Shown: positions 13,248 through 23,826 of the stretch, piece after piece
How positions within the stretch are numbered: position 1 is the first letter of the stretch
Layout: every line of letters starts with the position of its first letter
From: Ciborinia camelliae
Taxonomy: Eukaryota; Ascomycota; Leotiomycetes; Helotiales; Sclerotiniaceae
NCBI GenBank assembly: GCA_025890175.1
Contig: JANPYM010000006.1
Location: 587,171-651,170, forward strand
DNA: 64,000 nt
Direction of reading: 5' to 3'
Translations under genes and position numbers: made by a program
Notes under the pieces: model-generated
Database searches by the model: none
What the model saw: only the letters and a program-made list of their open reading frames with translations
What the model was told of the DNA's origin: nothing

Positions 13248-14819
13248 GACCGATATGTGATACTTTGTGTACTGAAGCCCTCCTTCGATAGACGATAGAG
13301 GTGTCAGAACTGGCGATATTGGTATATGAAAGAATATTTCATTCGTTCTATGGCACAATCAATGGTGGAAGTGGCCTCTGGGAAGTTGGACGGGTTTGTT
13401 TGAAGGACCGACAAGCTACACTAAATACGGATTTAAGCTATGACGGGCGATTATTCCCTTGCCCTTACAAAGCAACAGGGACAAGAACAGCAACAGCAAC
13501 AGCAACAGAAAAATACCTAGAAAATCCGAGTAATGCGCTTCAATATCAAGTGTTAAGAAATGGGTCTGATAATATATATTGATATTGGGATTGATATTGA
13601 TACGCTGTTTAGAAATGGAATACTGTTCTTACCTAACATTCAGATGAATTGGAAGATTCCGATTACTAGGTACGTACCTAGGTAGGTAGGTAATATGTAA
13701 TATATCTACTGGATCTACCTACCTACAGTCAGTACCTACCTACCTGGGTATCTACCAGATGACCGGCTCTTTAATCTGGGCAATGATTGATAATTGCGAT
13801 GGATGGATGTTAAGCATAGGTAATTTTGGTCATAAATGCTTACTTTACCTGGTACCTACCTACCTGGGTAGGTACTCGGTAGTGGTAGTACTATCCATTG
13901 ATTAGACGTCATTATAAGATCTTGCCAGGCAATACATATTAGATAAGTACTCGTATCTTACCTATCACCGGGAAGCTATTTCTGTACATGCAAAAATCTA
14001 AGAATTAGGTACCGTACACACCTACATCTGTTGTTTGATAAATACCTACCTACCTACTCTGATCTACTTTTACTCTACTCTCCGTATTTGTAATCTTATA
14101 TTATATTAGGTAATTCATTATCAATTCATCAATTAAATTACAGAGCACTTTTAGTTCATGGTTACTAGGTATTTATAGTTATGTAATAAATAGTAGGTAG
14201 ATTCTTGTATTGATGCGTGTGTTAGTTAAGTCTTCCTTATAATTGTAGATACCCAGTGGGCCAATGCAAGTTACAAAAAAACAAGAGCTTCCTTGATTAA
14301 GCTAGAAGCTCTCCTAGGGCCACAGTCCACAATCCGCAGTCCACAGTCCACTCTCACATGCATTGATCGTGATCTGATCTCCGGGGATGTGAAGTAGGTA
14401 CCTATAGGAGGTACTGTAGTGGGGCAAAATATGTACCTAACATGTAAGTACCAAATAATAGCTTTCTATCTGCAGAAACCTCAATTGAGATGTATAAAAA
14501 ATGCATTTGCCTATCAAACAAGAAAGAAGCGGGAGAAGAAATTTCATCTGAAACGCCATAAGCAAAATAAAGAAAAAGACCCCGAATTTTCTGTCTAGGA
14601 CATCATTCCTCCAACCCTTCCCGTCAGAAGCATCAGAGATCATAAAGCAAAAGCTAGCCTACCATCTCCAAAATCCCTAATTCTCCATGAGAAAGAATAA
14701 AAAAGTGATAAGTCGATACATGAAGGGTTGATAACATTGTCTTTAATGGGTATCATCTTATCGCAGTTGTGACCAACAATTTAGGAGAAGGCCGCCCAAC
14801 AATCTCAAGACTCCATCAT
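13248..14819. other. Intergenic region with TACCTACC clusters
   Basis: This is the promoter side of the ABC transporter and the 3' side of the bHLH gene. It holds a CAGCAA-type repeat near 13.49-13.51 kb. GGTAGGTA/TACCTACC words cluster densely at 13.66-13.88 kb and again near 14.04 kb, some in inverted orientation around CCTAGG or TACCTGGGTA cores. No gene seen. Confidence 0.75.
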
Positions 14820-15763
14820 CTAGTTCTCTGAAGGACCAGCATCTTCCTTCTTGGGTGCCAAACCAGCACTTTGACATGTCTTCTTCCATGTCTCAACCTC
14901 ACGCCATGCTCTCTCACATTCGGTCTTCAACTTGTCGTTACTTGCACTGAGTTCCGCAATGGCTTGTTCTGTGAGAAGTTTCTCAAGTGTCCATTTCTCA
15001 ATGTTTTGGGTCTCGTTCTCCTTGAGTTGGGTGATGAATGCAACAGCTCTTTGTAAAATTGATCCTTTGTTTTTCTCACATCCTGGTACAATCTTTGCTA
15101 ACTCATTGATGCCTTCATTGATGGTTTCACGACGACGTCTCTCAACTAGAAATTGGTCAGTATAAGAAAAGCAAATGTGGAATGTGTCAAATAATAATCA
15201 CCTTCTTTGTGGTTATCCTTTCGGACTTTATGCCATTCATCAGATCCCACAACAGGCTTGGAAGCAGAACCTCGACCTTGAGATTGATGTTGCTGTTGCG
15301 AATTGTCCATGAAGCTGTTGTCGGGTTGCTGGCTGTTATCCATGAAAGACGAATCTTGATGGCGATCTTGCTCAGATGCTTGAGAAGCAAAAGAGACGTC
15401 CGTTGGCTGTGGAATCGTCATGGTTGGATAGATGCCAGCAAGTGCCGCAGCGGCAGTAGAAGAGGCGTTGGCATGATCTGCGGCACCGTTTTGATGGTCG
15501 GGATGAATTTGTTGGTTGTGTTGAAGGTTGGCGTAGTTTTGCAGGGCTTCTACATCCCCGATCTGCTGATTGACTAACGATTGGTCACCGGAGTCATTGA
15601 CAGAATTCGGGGAAACACGCTTGTTGTTAAGACGCCTCGTGTCATCAGCTGATTCGGAGTCCCGCTTCCGCTTTTGTGCAGTGTTGCTCATATTAGCATT
15701 CTCTTCCCGCATAGCATTTGCTACTTCCTGCAATCCTGAATGTTCAAGGTCCATATCTGCCAT
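14820..15763 (-). CDS. CBF1: bHLH transcription factor, CBF1/CPF1 family
   Basis: Nuclear DNA-binding protein of the centromere-binding-factor-1 family. In yeast CBF1 binds RTCACRTG at centromeres and at sulfur-metabolism promoters; in filamentous fungi the centromere role is uncertain. There are two exons, 15763-15202 and 15145-14820, totalling 295 residues. The splice joins NHKE to VERRRRET, recreating the basic region. The helix-loop-helix (INELAKIVPGCEKNKGSIL) follows, then a leucine-rich coiled coil containing IEKWTLEKLL, which matches yeast CBF1 closely. The N-terminal 170 residues are low in complexity, rich in Asn, Gln and Ser, with a short NSFMDNSQQ duplication. The start ATG opens the frame. 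The gene is divergent from FYV10 with a 2.3-kb gap between them. Confidence 0.93.
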
Positions 15764-18035
15764 TGCGATAATATATATGTCCTCGTGACAAGGCTTGCAC
15801 AGTGATTTGTGGAGGATTGAGAAATCTACAATCGTAAGGCGCAGATGACCTCGAGGGGTTGGTAGATAGATTTAAGGCTGAACTTGATCTTTCGCGATTT
15901 AATGACGTGTCTACCGAGGTTGGCACAAGTGCAACGGCAGTCTTCTTCTAGTGCAATGGATACGGCTGCTACGGAAGCAATGGAGACGTATCGGTGACTC
16001 GCTCTGATGTGCTTCGAAGCGCTCAGCTGCAGTAGTTCGTTGCCGTGATCTTCGAGACGAACGTTTCTGTGTCTTTCGGAGTCGTACCTACAAGGTCAGC
16101 ACGTGTCATTGCAGATAAAGTATCACATAGTAATTCAATCAATAAGTTCTTGAGTAAAAAAAATGAGATATCAATTGATTTTGTGTTGTTGCGCTCTCTT
16201 GAAATGTTGCAACATCCGATTGATAAATCATCATGGATCAACTTTTCGTTGGTAGAAGTACAACAATTGTTGTACTTGAGAGCAAACAGGATTATTGCTT
16301 TTTTGGGGGGTGAACATCGCAGGTAGTTACAATATGATATTGATATCGATATTGATGCTGCTCTGCGAGATGTGACAGTGGGAGGAAGCATTTTCTGTAT
16401 TTGCGGTCTGGTGATTATGAATTGCAGGAGAACGGTAATGTCCGAAAGAACTAAAAAAAAAACTCATGTTGCGTGGAGGCGAACACTAGATCTTTAGGTT
16501 CCACGAACATGGAAAGATCACATTTCTTCAATGTGCAGAGGCGCTTCTATTTATGACAACCTGTAACGGATGGATGCGACGGACAGGCACAGATTGATAT
16601 AAATGATCGATCTTGGAGGCTTTTCCATTGTGGAATCTGAAAATCTGGAACTTGGAATTTGGAATTGGGAATTGGAGAATTTGGAGGATTTTTGTGTGAT
16701 TGATGATATGATTATGAAATCAGCTCAAGCATACCTTTTTATTTATTTTTGGTGGGAGGGGTACCCGGTCAAAAGGGTCGGTTTTTTTTTGGTTATCTTC
16801 CTCCCTTCCTTTTTGCCCGAGGTCTGGATGGATGGGATGTGATGCGACAAGTGAAATAGTTCAACTTTCAACTTCTTGGATATTGTCAAATCTCCAACCA
16901 ACTCAACTTCTGGATGAAAATAACTGTGAAAATGATTAGCAGAAGACTTTCACTGACAAGATTAACAGATTTCATCTTAGATAAACTTTGTCTTCTTTTG
17001 ATTGAGGATGGAAAAAGATATTGCGACACAAGGTCAGGTGGTGTTATTGATTAAGATGATCACGAGGGAATTACCATACCAGTATTCTTGAATTAAGAGA
17101 CCGAACTGAGACAACTTTCGGATTGGCAACCCTCAGATTGATATTCGATAGACCTTCTTGATGGCCCTTGGATTGATATTGGATGGTGATAGCCTGTGGT
17201 GCTGGTACTTTAAGTGTCAAGATGAAGTAAAATGCAACACACGTGAAAAGAGATCAGGTGTAAGAGAGATCAGGTGTGAAAGAGATCAGGTGTTGTGTTT
17301 GCTTCTTGTGCAGAGTGGGAGAATTTTAAAGTAGTCCGGGCATTGACGCTTAACTTAATTGAAACTAGACTCTTCGGCACCAAGCTTTAGTAGGAAGTTT
17401 TGGGTGCAAAAGCCCACGTAAAGGATTAGGTAATCATCATCATCTCTGATTAGTAATCAATACCTATGGAGTCGGGTACTCTACACACTGGTAGCTGGCA
17501 AGGTAAAGACCAAGGGAAGAATCATATGAGGTGGCTATAGCTAGTAGGGTAGGTCAATCAACTGGTACCTATCTAATAATAATACCTACCTAGGTATCTA
17601 TCTATCTACCTGATTGAATATTCATGAACCAGAACTGACCCAACAGATATTCAATAATAACTTAACTTAAATCATTCAGTTCCAATTACTCACATCCATA
17701 CTTCAATTATTATAACTTTATTATCCATTCACAAATTGTCCAAACCTTTTGTGACAATAGGTCTAGGTCTGGGTCTGGGTCTGGGTCTATGTCTAGGTCT
17801 ACATGAATCTAATTACTCTACATTATCTTATATGCCAACCTCTTTGATGGATTGAATCATTCATTGATTGTAATATCCATCCCACCAACATTGTCTATCC
17901 TATCCATACACCCAGTTCTCCAAACTCCTTTACTTTACTTTTCTTTACTTTTCTTTTCTCTTCTCTTCTCTTCTCTACTTCCTCTTCAATATACCACTTT
18001 CTCTGTATTGTTTCGCATACAAACTTCTATTCGAT
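15764..18035. other. Divergent intergenic region, CBF1-like / FYV10
   Basis: A 2.3-kb gap lies between two divergently transcribed genes. It holds a CACGTG box at 17240-17245, three AGAGATCAGGTGT-like words at about 17.25-17.29 kb, a GGTCTG repeat near 17.76-17.80 kb and a CTTTT/TCTTC-rich tract at 17.93-17.99 kb just before FYV10, typical of a fungal core promoter. Short open frames such as 16023-16391 show no recognisable protein. Confidence 0.7.
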
Positions 18036-19407
18036 ATGGCTGATTTGATTACTACCAAGCTGAATCCTGATACTCAGCTTATTCTTGTAACTACCTACCC
18101 AAGCATCCCGCGCCTGTGCTTATAGCTAATCATATCATAGGATCAACCTTTCCTCCGACTCCCACTCGATTTACTCCGCAAGAACTTTAAGGTCGCTCAC
18201 TTCAACGTCGAAAAAGAAAGTACAAGTGTAAAGGCAGCTCTCAGAGAGACCGCAGATGCTTCCCTAAATGCAAACGCATCTCCAGATGATGTTCTCAAAA
18301 ATGTCGACTCAATGTTGGCTCGAATGAGGGGTTTAAAGAGGAAGCTGAACGCATGTGCAGAAGAGGAAATGAGACTACAACAACAATCTCACGCTAGAAT
18401 AAGATATTTGAGCTCCTTATATGACATGAAGAGTCTGGAGGATGTAAAATATGAAGAATGGAGCAGAACACGACTGGATCGTTTATTGGTGGATTACCTT
18501 CTGCGAAACGGATACAAGGAAAGTGCTATATCTTTGGCGAAAGAGAAGAACATTGAACAGCTGGTGGATATTGAAACATTTATACAAATGAGTAAGATAA
18601 GAGATAGTATATTCAAAGGCAAAGTTGCCGATGCACTATCATGGTGTTCGGAGAATAAGAAAGAGCTCCGGAAGATGGAGGTAAGGATTCAGGACGCAGG
18701 CTTTCATACATGTGCTGATAACTTGTTCAGAGTAATCTCGAGTTCATGCTCCGTTTTCAGCAATATATCGAGTTGGTAAGAACACAAGATCAAGTGAAGC
18801 TGGTTGACTCGATTACACATGCGAAAAAATATCTTTTACCTTTCAAGGAAAGCTACCCGAAAGAAATACAACAAGTTTGTGGACTTCTAGCATTTTCTCC
18901 TGGCACACGAGTATCTGGTTATAATGTATGTTAATCTCTCGACGAGATTCCACTTTTCTAACATTTCCTCAGCAATTATACAGCCCAGCCCGCTGGACAG
19001 AACTCGCCGAACTTTTCACAGAAACACACAACAGCTTGTTAGGTCTTCCATCAGTACCACTCCTACACGTCGCACTGTCTGCGGGGCTATCTGCACTCAA
19101 AACACCCACCTGTCACTCAAAGCACATATCCTCCATCTCCCCAACTTCCTCCTCCTCAGCCACCACATCCGTCTGTCCCATCTGCAGCCTGGAGCTCAAC
19201 GACCTTGCTCGAAACGTTCCATATGCACAACATACCAAGAGTCACGTAGAAAGTGACCTGGTTTTACTACCCAACGGTTGTGTTTATGGATTACAGCGGC
19301 TTGAAGAGCATAGTCGAAAGGCGGGCTTGAGTGATGATAAGATTAAGGATCTGAGGACTGGTGAGGTGTATGATCGTGAGAGGCTTAAGAAAGTCTACAT
19401 ATCATGA
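18036..19407 (+). CDS. FYV10: GID/CTLH E3 ligase subunit Fyv10/Gid9 (MAEA homologue)
   Basis: RING-like subunit of the GID (CTLH) ubiquitin ligase. In yeast this complex degrades gluconeogenic enzymes such as fructose-1,6-bisphosphatase when glucose returns. Four exons fit in frame: 18036-18086, 18141-18680, 18731-18925 and 18973-19407, giving 406 residues. The order is an N-terminal helical region, LisH (about 127-157, [19 protein letters not shown]), CTLH (about 160-217), CRA, and a C-terminal degenerate Gid-type RING (about 331-395) starting [10 protein letters not shown] with later His and Cys residues. This RING lacks the full set of classical zinc ligands, as in the family, and works with the Gid2 RING. 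The start ATG is the only one before the first intron. No disruption seen. Confidence 0.94.
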
Positions 19408-19880
19408 TGGGGGTGGTGGTTGAGTGAATTGAATAATGAATACGCTCATCCTCGAGCTTCATACCGTGGACTTTTAGCCAGTTCTTATAGTACCAATATA
19501 CAAACTCGTATACTCTCAAGAAAATAGGTTCATTCTCTTCAAGATGCTCGAGCTCAGCTCAGCTCAGCGTGCCTCAAAATGTGTAGATTGTTCTCCGTAG
19601 TAGAAGAATTTGTTTCTCATCTATCCTGTTATGTTCTGTTCTGTTTGATCTAGCATTGTAGTATAGATAGACCCGACCGGGGTTTTTATAGACGGAAATT
19701 GCAATTGCAAGGGTGGAAAGTAATGTCTTGAGCAAATAAATCATCTTTCGTCTTTCGTCTTTCGTCTTTCGTCTTTGAATAGTTGTTTTATTTTATATTG
19801 TTGAGTTTTTGTTTTTTGTTTTTCTTTTGTGTTTTTCCTTTGTGCATGAAGTACTTGAGTAGGTAGATGGGTAGGTAGGG

Positions 19881-20009
19881 ATAGGATGAGGGGGATAGGA
19901 TGAGGGGGATAGGATGAGGGGGATAGGATGAGGGGGATAGGATGAGGGGGATAGGATGAGGGGGATAGGATGAGGGGGATAGGATGAGGGGGATAGGATG
20001 AGGGGGATG
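19881..20009 (+). repeat. 14-bp G-rich minisatellite
   Basis: The unit ATAGGATGAGGGGG repeats about nine times with almost no variation. The plus strand carries a run of four or more G plus GG steps in every unit, so it could form G-quadruplex structures. Confidence 0.96.
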
Positions 20010-20307
20010 AGATTGGATGGGAGTTGAGTACAACTTTGATTTTATTCGGGTGCCTAGGTAGGTCTCTAGAAAGCTGCAGTTGGATAGACTTGTGTGTTGG
20101 TATTGGTAGGTGAAGGGTAAAGGGTATGGTATAGTTAGTAAAGTTGGTATACTAGGTAGGTAGGTAGGTAGGTCTTCTACATTCCTTTCCATCCAATTCC
20201 TTGTCTTCCAATAGAAAAACAAATACAAAAGGCAAAAGGCAAAAGATGAGACCCCCTCTCCACTCTCCTCTTCCATTCACCTCGTTCCACCTCGTTCCAC
20301 CCCACGA

Positions 20308-20344
20308 AATCAAAATCAAAATCAAAATCAAAATCAAAATCAAA
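20308..20344. repeat. TCAAAA hexamer repeat
   Basis: Six near-perfect ATCAAA/TCAAAA hexamers in a row. Confidence 0.95.
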
Positions 20345-20829
20345 CCTCAAGCTTTCTATTCTCTTTCTTATCCTCCTCCTCCTAAATCTAGCTCCTCTCA
20401 TCTCCTCTCCTCTCCTCTCGCACGTAAATAAGACCTCCCCACCTCCATCCCTTTAATATCCCATACATATATATACATATATATATACACACTAAATTAA
20501 ACGAACACCAGAAATCAGTCATCGGCCATCAAGGTAGTTAGGAAATCAGCCATCTAGATTCTAGCTTCTAGCTAATTCCCTCCTTCATTAGGTACCTACC
20601 TACCTACCTACCTAGGTACTAGGTAGGGAGTTTGAGTTCGAGTTCATGGTGGGATGGAGATGTATGTGTGTGTATATATATATTAAGGCGAAGGAAGAAA
20701 AAGAGGAAAAAGAGGATGAGGAAGAGGATGGCAAAACGAAGGTGCAGAGCTAAGGCTGGAAATTTGAGGGATATACGTGGATGGATGAAAAGATGAATGA
20801 ATGAATAAAAGGATAATGATTTGGAGGGG

Positions 20830-20904
20830 CGCAGATATATATTCGCAGATATATATTCGCAGATATATATTCGCAGATATATATTCGCAGATATATATTC
20901 GCAG
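20830..20904. repeat. 14-bp AT-rich minisatellite
   Basis: The unit GCAGATATATATTC repeats just over five times without change. It has the same unit length as the G-rich array about 0.8 kb away but an unrelated sequence. Confidence 0.95.
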
Positions 20905-22083
20905 AGGTGAAATTAGCAATCTCAAAGGGAATCTCATATATGATGAGTATATTATATGTATAGCATAAAGGAGAAAGATTAGCGAGCTCGAGCTCGAGCT
21001 CGAGCTTGAGGGAAGAGGAATTTGATGATTTAGGTTTTAGGTCTTTATATAAAAAAGATACTGAGAATGAGAATGAGATTAAGAATGAGGATGAGACTGA
21101 GGATGAGGATGGGGATGAGACCCCCGAGCGAGGCGATGCAAATGGGCCAAAAAAGTCCGGTTTCTATACAAGTTATTAAGCTAGCCTGAGGGCTTTGGTA
21201 TGTATGTATATATGTATATATATATATATGAGGAAGATAGTGATAAGATAACGGAGAGGAAGAAGGAGCCAGACAGGCAAGCAGATGGAATGAATGAATA
21301 TAACAATACAAATCTTCCATCCTCATAGAAGGAAGGATTGAGAATTGAAGATTCAAGAATCCAGACAAGTCCAAGGAATTTCACTTTGACGCCGAGATAA
21401 TACAATACAATGTAACACAACATAATACAACGAACAAGATATCGAGATCATAAGAATAAAAGTTACAATCATGGATCATCATTATTATCAGCACCTATGT
21501 ACAAGTTAAGTACCTATTAAATATCTCTCTTCCCCTTCCTTCTTTCTTTCTTTCTTACTTACTTTCCACCCCACTGGATTGGGATTGGCACCCAAGAATA
21601 CCATTTCCCTTCCCTTCCCTTCCCTTCCCTTCCTTTACTTCCCGTGCCATTTTCGTTCGTTTCGACTATGGCTATGTCACCCTTATTCTTATTATCCATC
21701 ACCAATCCTCATCATGCATGACATAAACATTCATCAGCCCACTCCACCACCTCCACCTCTACATCCATCTCCCCCTCCCTCCCCCTCCCTCCATCTCCTG
21801 CCATTGCACTCCCATCCACTCCACAAACATCCCGATCAAAAACTTCCCAAAATGACATATGATCTTGCAATCAGTATATAAATGCAACGCCCAACTATGC
21901 CTCAAAACAGTTCAACTATTCTTCTCTTTCTTGCTTTTCTTCCATATGAATCCCTTCCCCCAAAAACGCCTACGCGATAAAATTGAAAAGGGGGGGTATA
22001 AATTGCTTCTCGTCCTTCATCTTACATCTTCATCCTCCACACACTCCATCTTTTTAGATATATATTACACTAACCACCAACAC

Positions 22084-23826
22084 CTAAGAAACACTTTCTA
22101 CGTGACTGCTCCTCTGACTACTACTAGGTATTTTAGCTAACAAGTCTGGTTCTGGCGGAGGTTCTGTGATGCGGGTATTTTGTGATACACCAGAGTTTAA
22201 TCGATCCGACTCTGGGATTGTGGCTGGATAGGATATTTCTGGGTCGGAGACTTGGATATCGAGCTATTTGATCATGTGTTAGTTCATTATTTCCTCGAAT
22301 GGGTTGAAAATAAGAAGTAAATGTAAATCAACCGAGGAAAAACTCACACTCATGTATCCCGTTCTCTTCAAGCTCACGATTCTTGGGGCGATTCTTGGAG
22401 CGGTTCCCGGTTCCTTTGCCCTCAGCTCCATATCCCTATTCCATTCCTCCAGCCACATCTCCAACCTATTCAACCTCGATTTTACTCCCGTCCATCCCAA
22501 ATCATCCCATACCCAACCCGTCAGTAGCCCCATCACTCCGTCAAAAATGCTTCGCGCCCCCCAAGGATTGAACGCCGGTATCAATTCACTATTAATCCTC
22601 TCTATCAAAGCTCTAAATTCCTGTTCCGTAACACCAGCGGGATCCAGAATCTCGGGATATAAATTTGAAAAGGTAGGCGCGAGATCACCTTCCAACATCC
22701 AATCGCGACGAATGCGTATTATGCGGGTTGTAGTATAGAGAGGTGATGAGAGTGGAACATGCATATTCATATGTGGAAAACATGGATGTTGGGGACCCCA
22801 TGCTTCCGTATCATCGCCCTCCCCCGGTTCTATCCCAACTATCGATGTACCGTTCGAGGATAGTGGGGGACCGATGCCGCCGGGTAATGATGTATTCGAA
22901 TCGTTTGCGTGGGGTATTTGTGATGTGCCGGATGCATTATATGGATTGGGGGTATTTGGACCGCGTTCGAGATCCGTAGACATATCTGCTTTGCTGAAAT
23001 CAAAAGAAATGCCCGAGACAGGTGTCGGGGTGAGTTTTCTTCCTTCCGGTATCCTCCCTGTAAGTCTTTCTAAAGTCGTGGCGACAGTTACAGCAGGCTC
23101 TTCCTCCACTGCTCTCCCTTTCCCTTTATCAAGTTTTGGTCCAGAGGTAGGCGTGGGAAAAGAATCACCGCTTTTTCGACTTCGCGCAAGATCAATGCTT
23201 ACAGTTCTTGGCAAAGAAATTCGATGGGAACTCAATGAACTCCCACTCCTATCAACCTGTAAACTTGCCCTCGTAGATGCGGAATGCCTTAGCTGTCGTT
23301 GTTCCGGTAGTGTTAATAATGGATAATCACCTCCAGCACTAGCTCCCTCTCGCAAATTCGATAGATCAGGATGGTGAAGTGGTATCGCAATAACTGGTCG
23401 TACTTCCGGTGGTGACTGATGTCTTTTTGGACTCTGCGGATATGCTCTTGGGGTTGAATTTGTTGGATTCCACAATCTCGATGTGCTTGGCCTTCTGGGT
23501 CTCCCTGTCGTAATACTACCCGAACCAGTACCGGGTCTAAAAGGATTTGGGAAAGATTCAGTAGTACTAGGAATTGCGGCAGCACCTGGTAAAGCGTTCC
23601 TCCAACTCCACCTCGTTGGACTACTTATTCGAACTTGTGGTTGATCGGGATTGGATAGACGTGGGGTCGGTGATGGATATGGAGGTTGATGACTTGGTGA
23701 TGGAATTCTCGCGTTTCCAATCGCAGAGGGAAGGGCATTGGCTCGATCGGTGGTTGCTATGGTGGATGAAGATATGGTGATCGGTAGGCTTGATGCGTGC
23801 GACGCCGTTGGGACTTTGCGGCCGGA
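22084..23826 (-). CDS. ERF4-like subunit of a Ras palmitoyltransferase; 5' end unresolved
   Basis: Golgin-A7/ERF4 family protein. In yeast Erf4 stabilises the ER DHHC enzyme Erf2, which palmitoylates Ras. The main exon runs from at or below 23826 down to 22348, is spliced with a GTGAGT donor, and ends in exon 22263-22084. The conserved domain lies in the C-terminal third: IIRIRRDWMLEGDL, then PEILDPAGVTEQEFRALIE, NPWGARSIFDGVMGLLTGW and a final amphipathic helix. The 250 residues before it are disordered, rich in Pro, Ser and Thr, as in other filamentous fungi. The last exon adds about 60 disordered residues. The open frame upstream of the main exon has a stop at 23827-23829 and no ATG before the domain, so at least one more 5' exon is needed. 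ATG 24195 is a possible start but I could not fix the junction. Confidence 0.85.

Larger units (their letters stand above)
19408..22083. other. Repeat-rich intergenic region
   Basis: This lies between the convergent ends of FYV10 and the ERF4-type gene, so it should hold two 3' UTRs. Simple repeats dominate: CTTTCGT (19.74-19.78 kb), a 14-bp G-rich minisatellite, AGGT units near 20.16 kb, TCAAAA units, a second 14-bp AT minisatellite, a GAGCTC/CTCGAG palindromic run near 20.98-21.01 kb, GAGAATGA units at 21.06-21.11 kb and TTCCC units near 21.61 kb. No gene seen. Confidence 0.75.
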
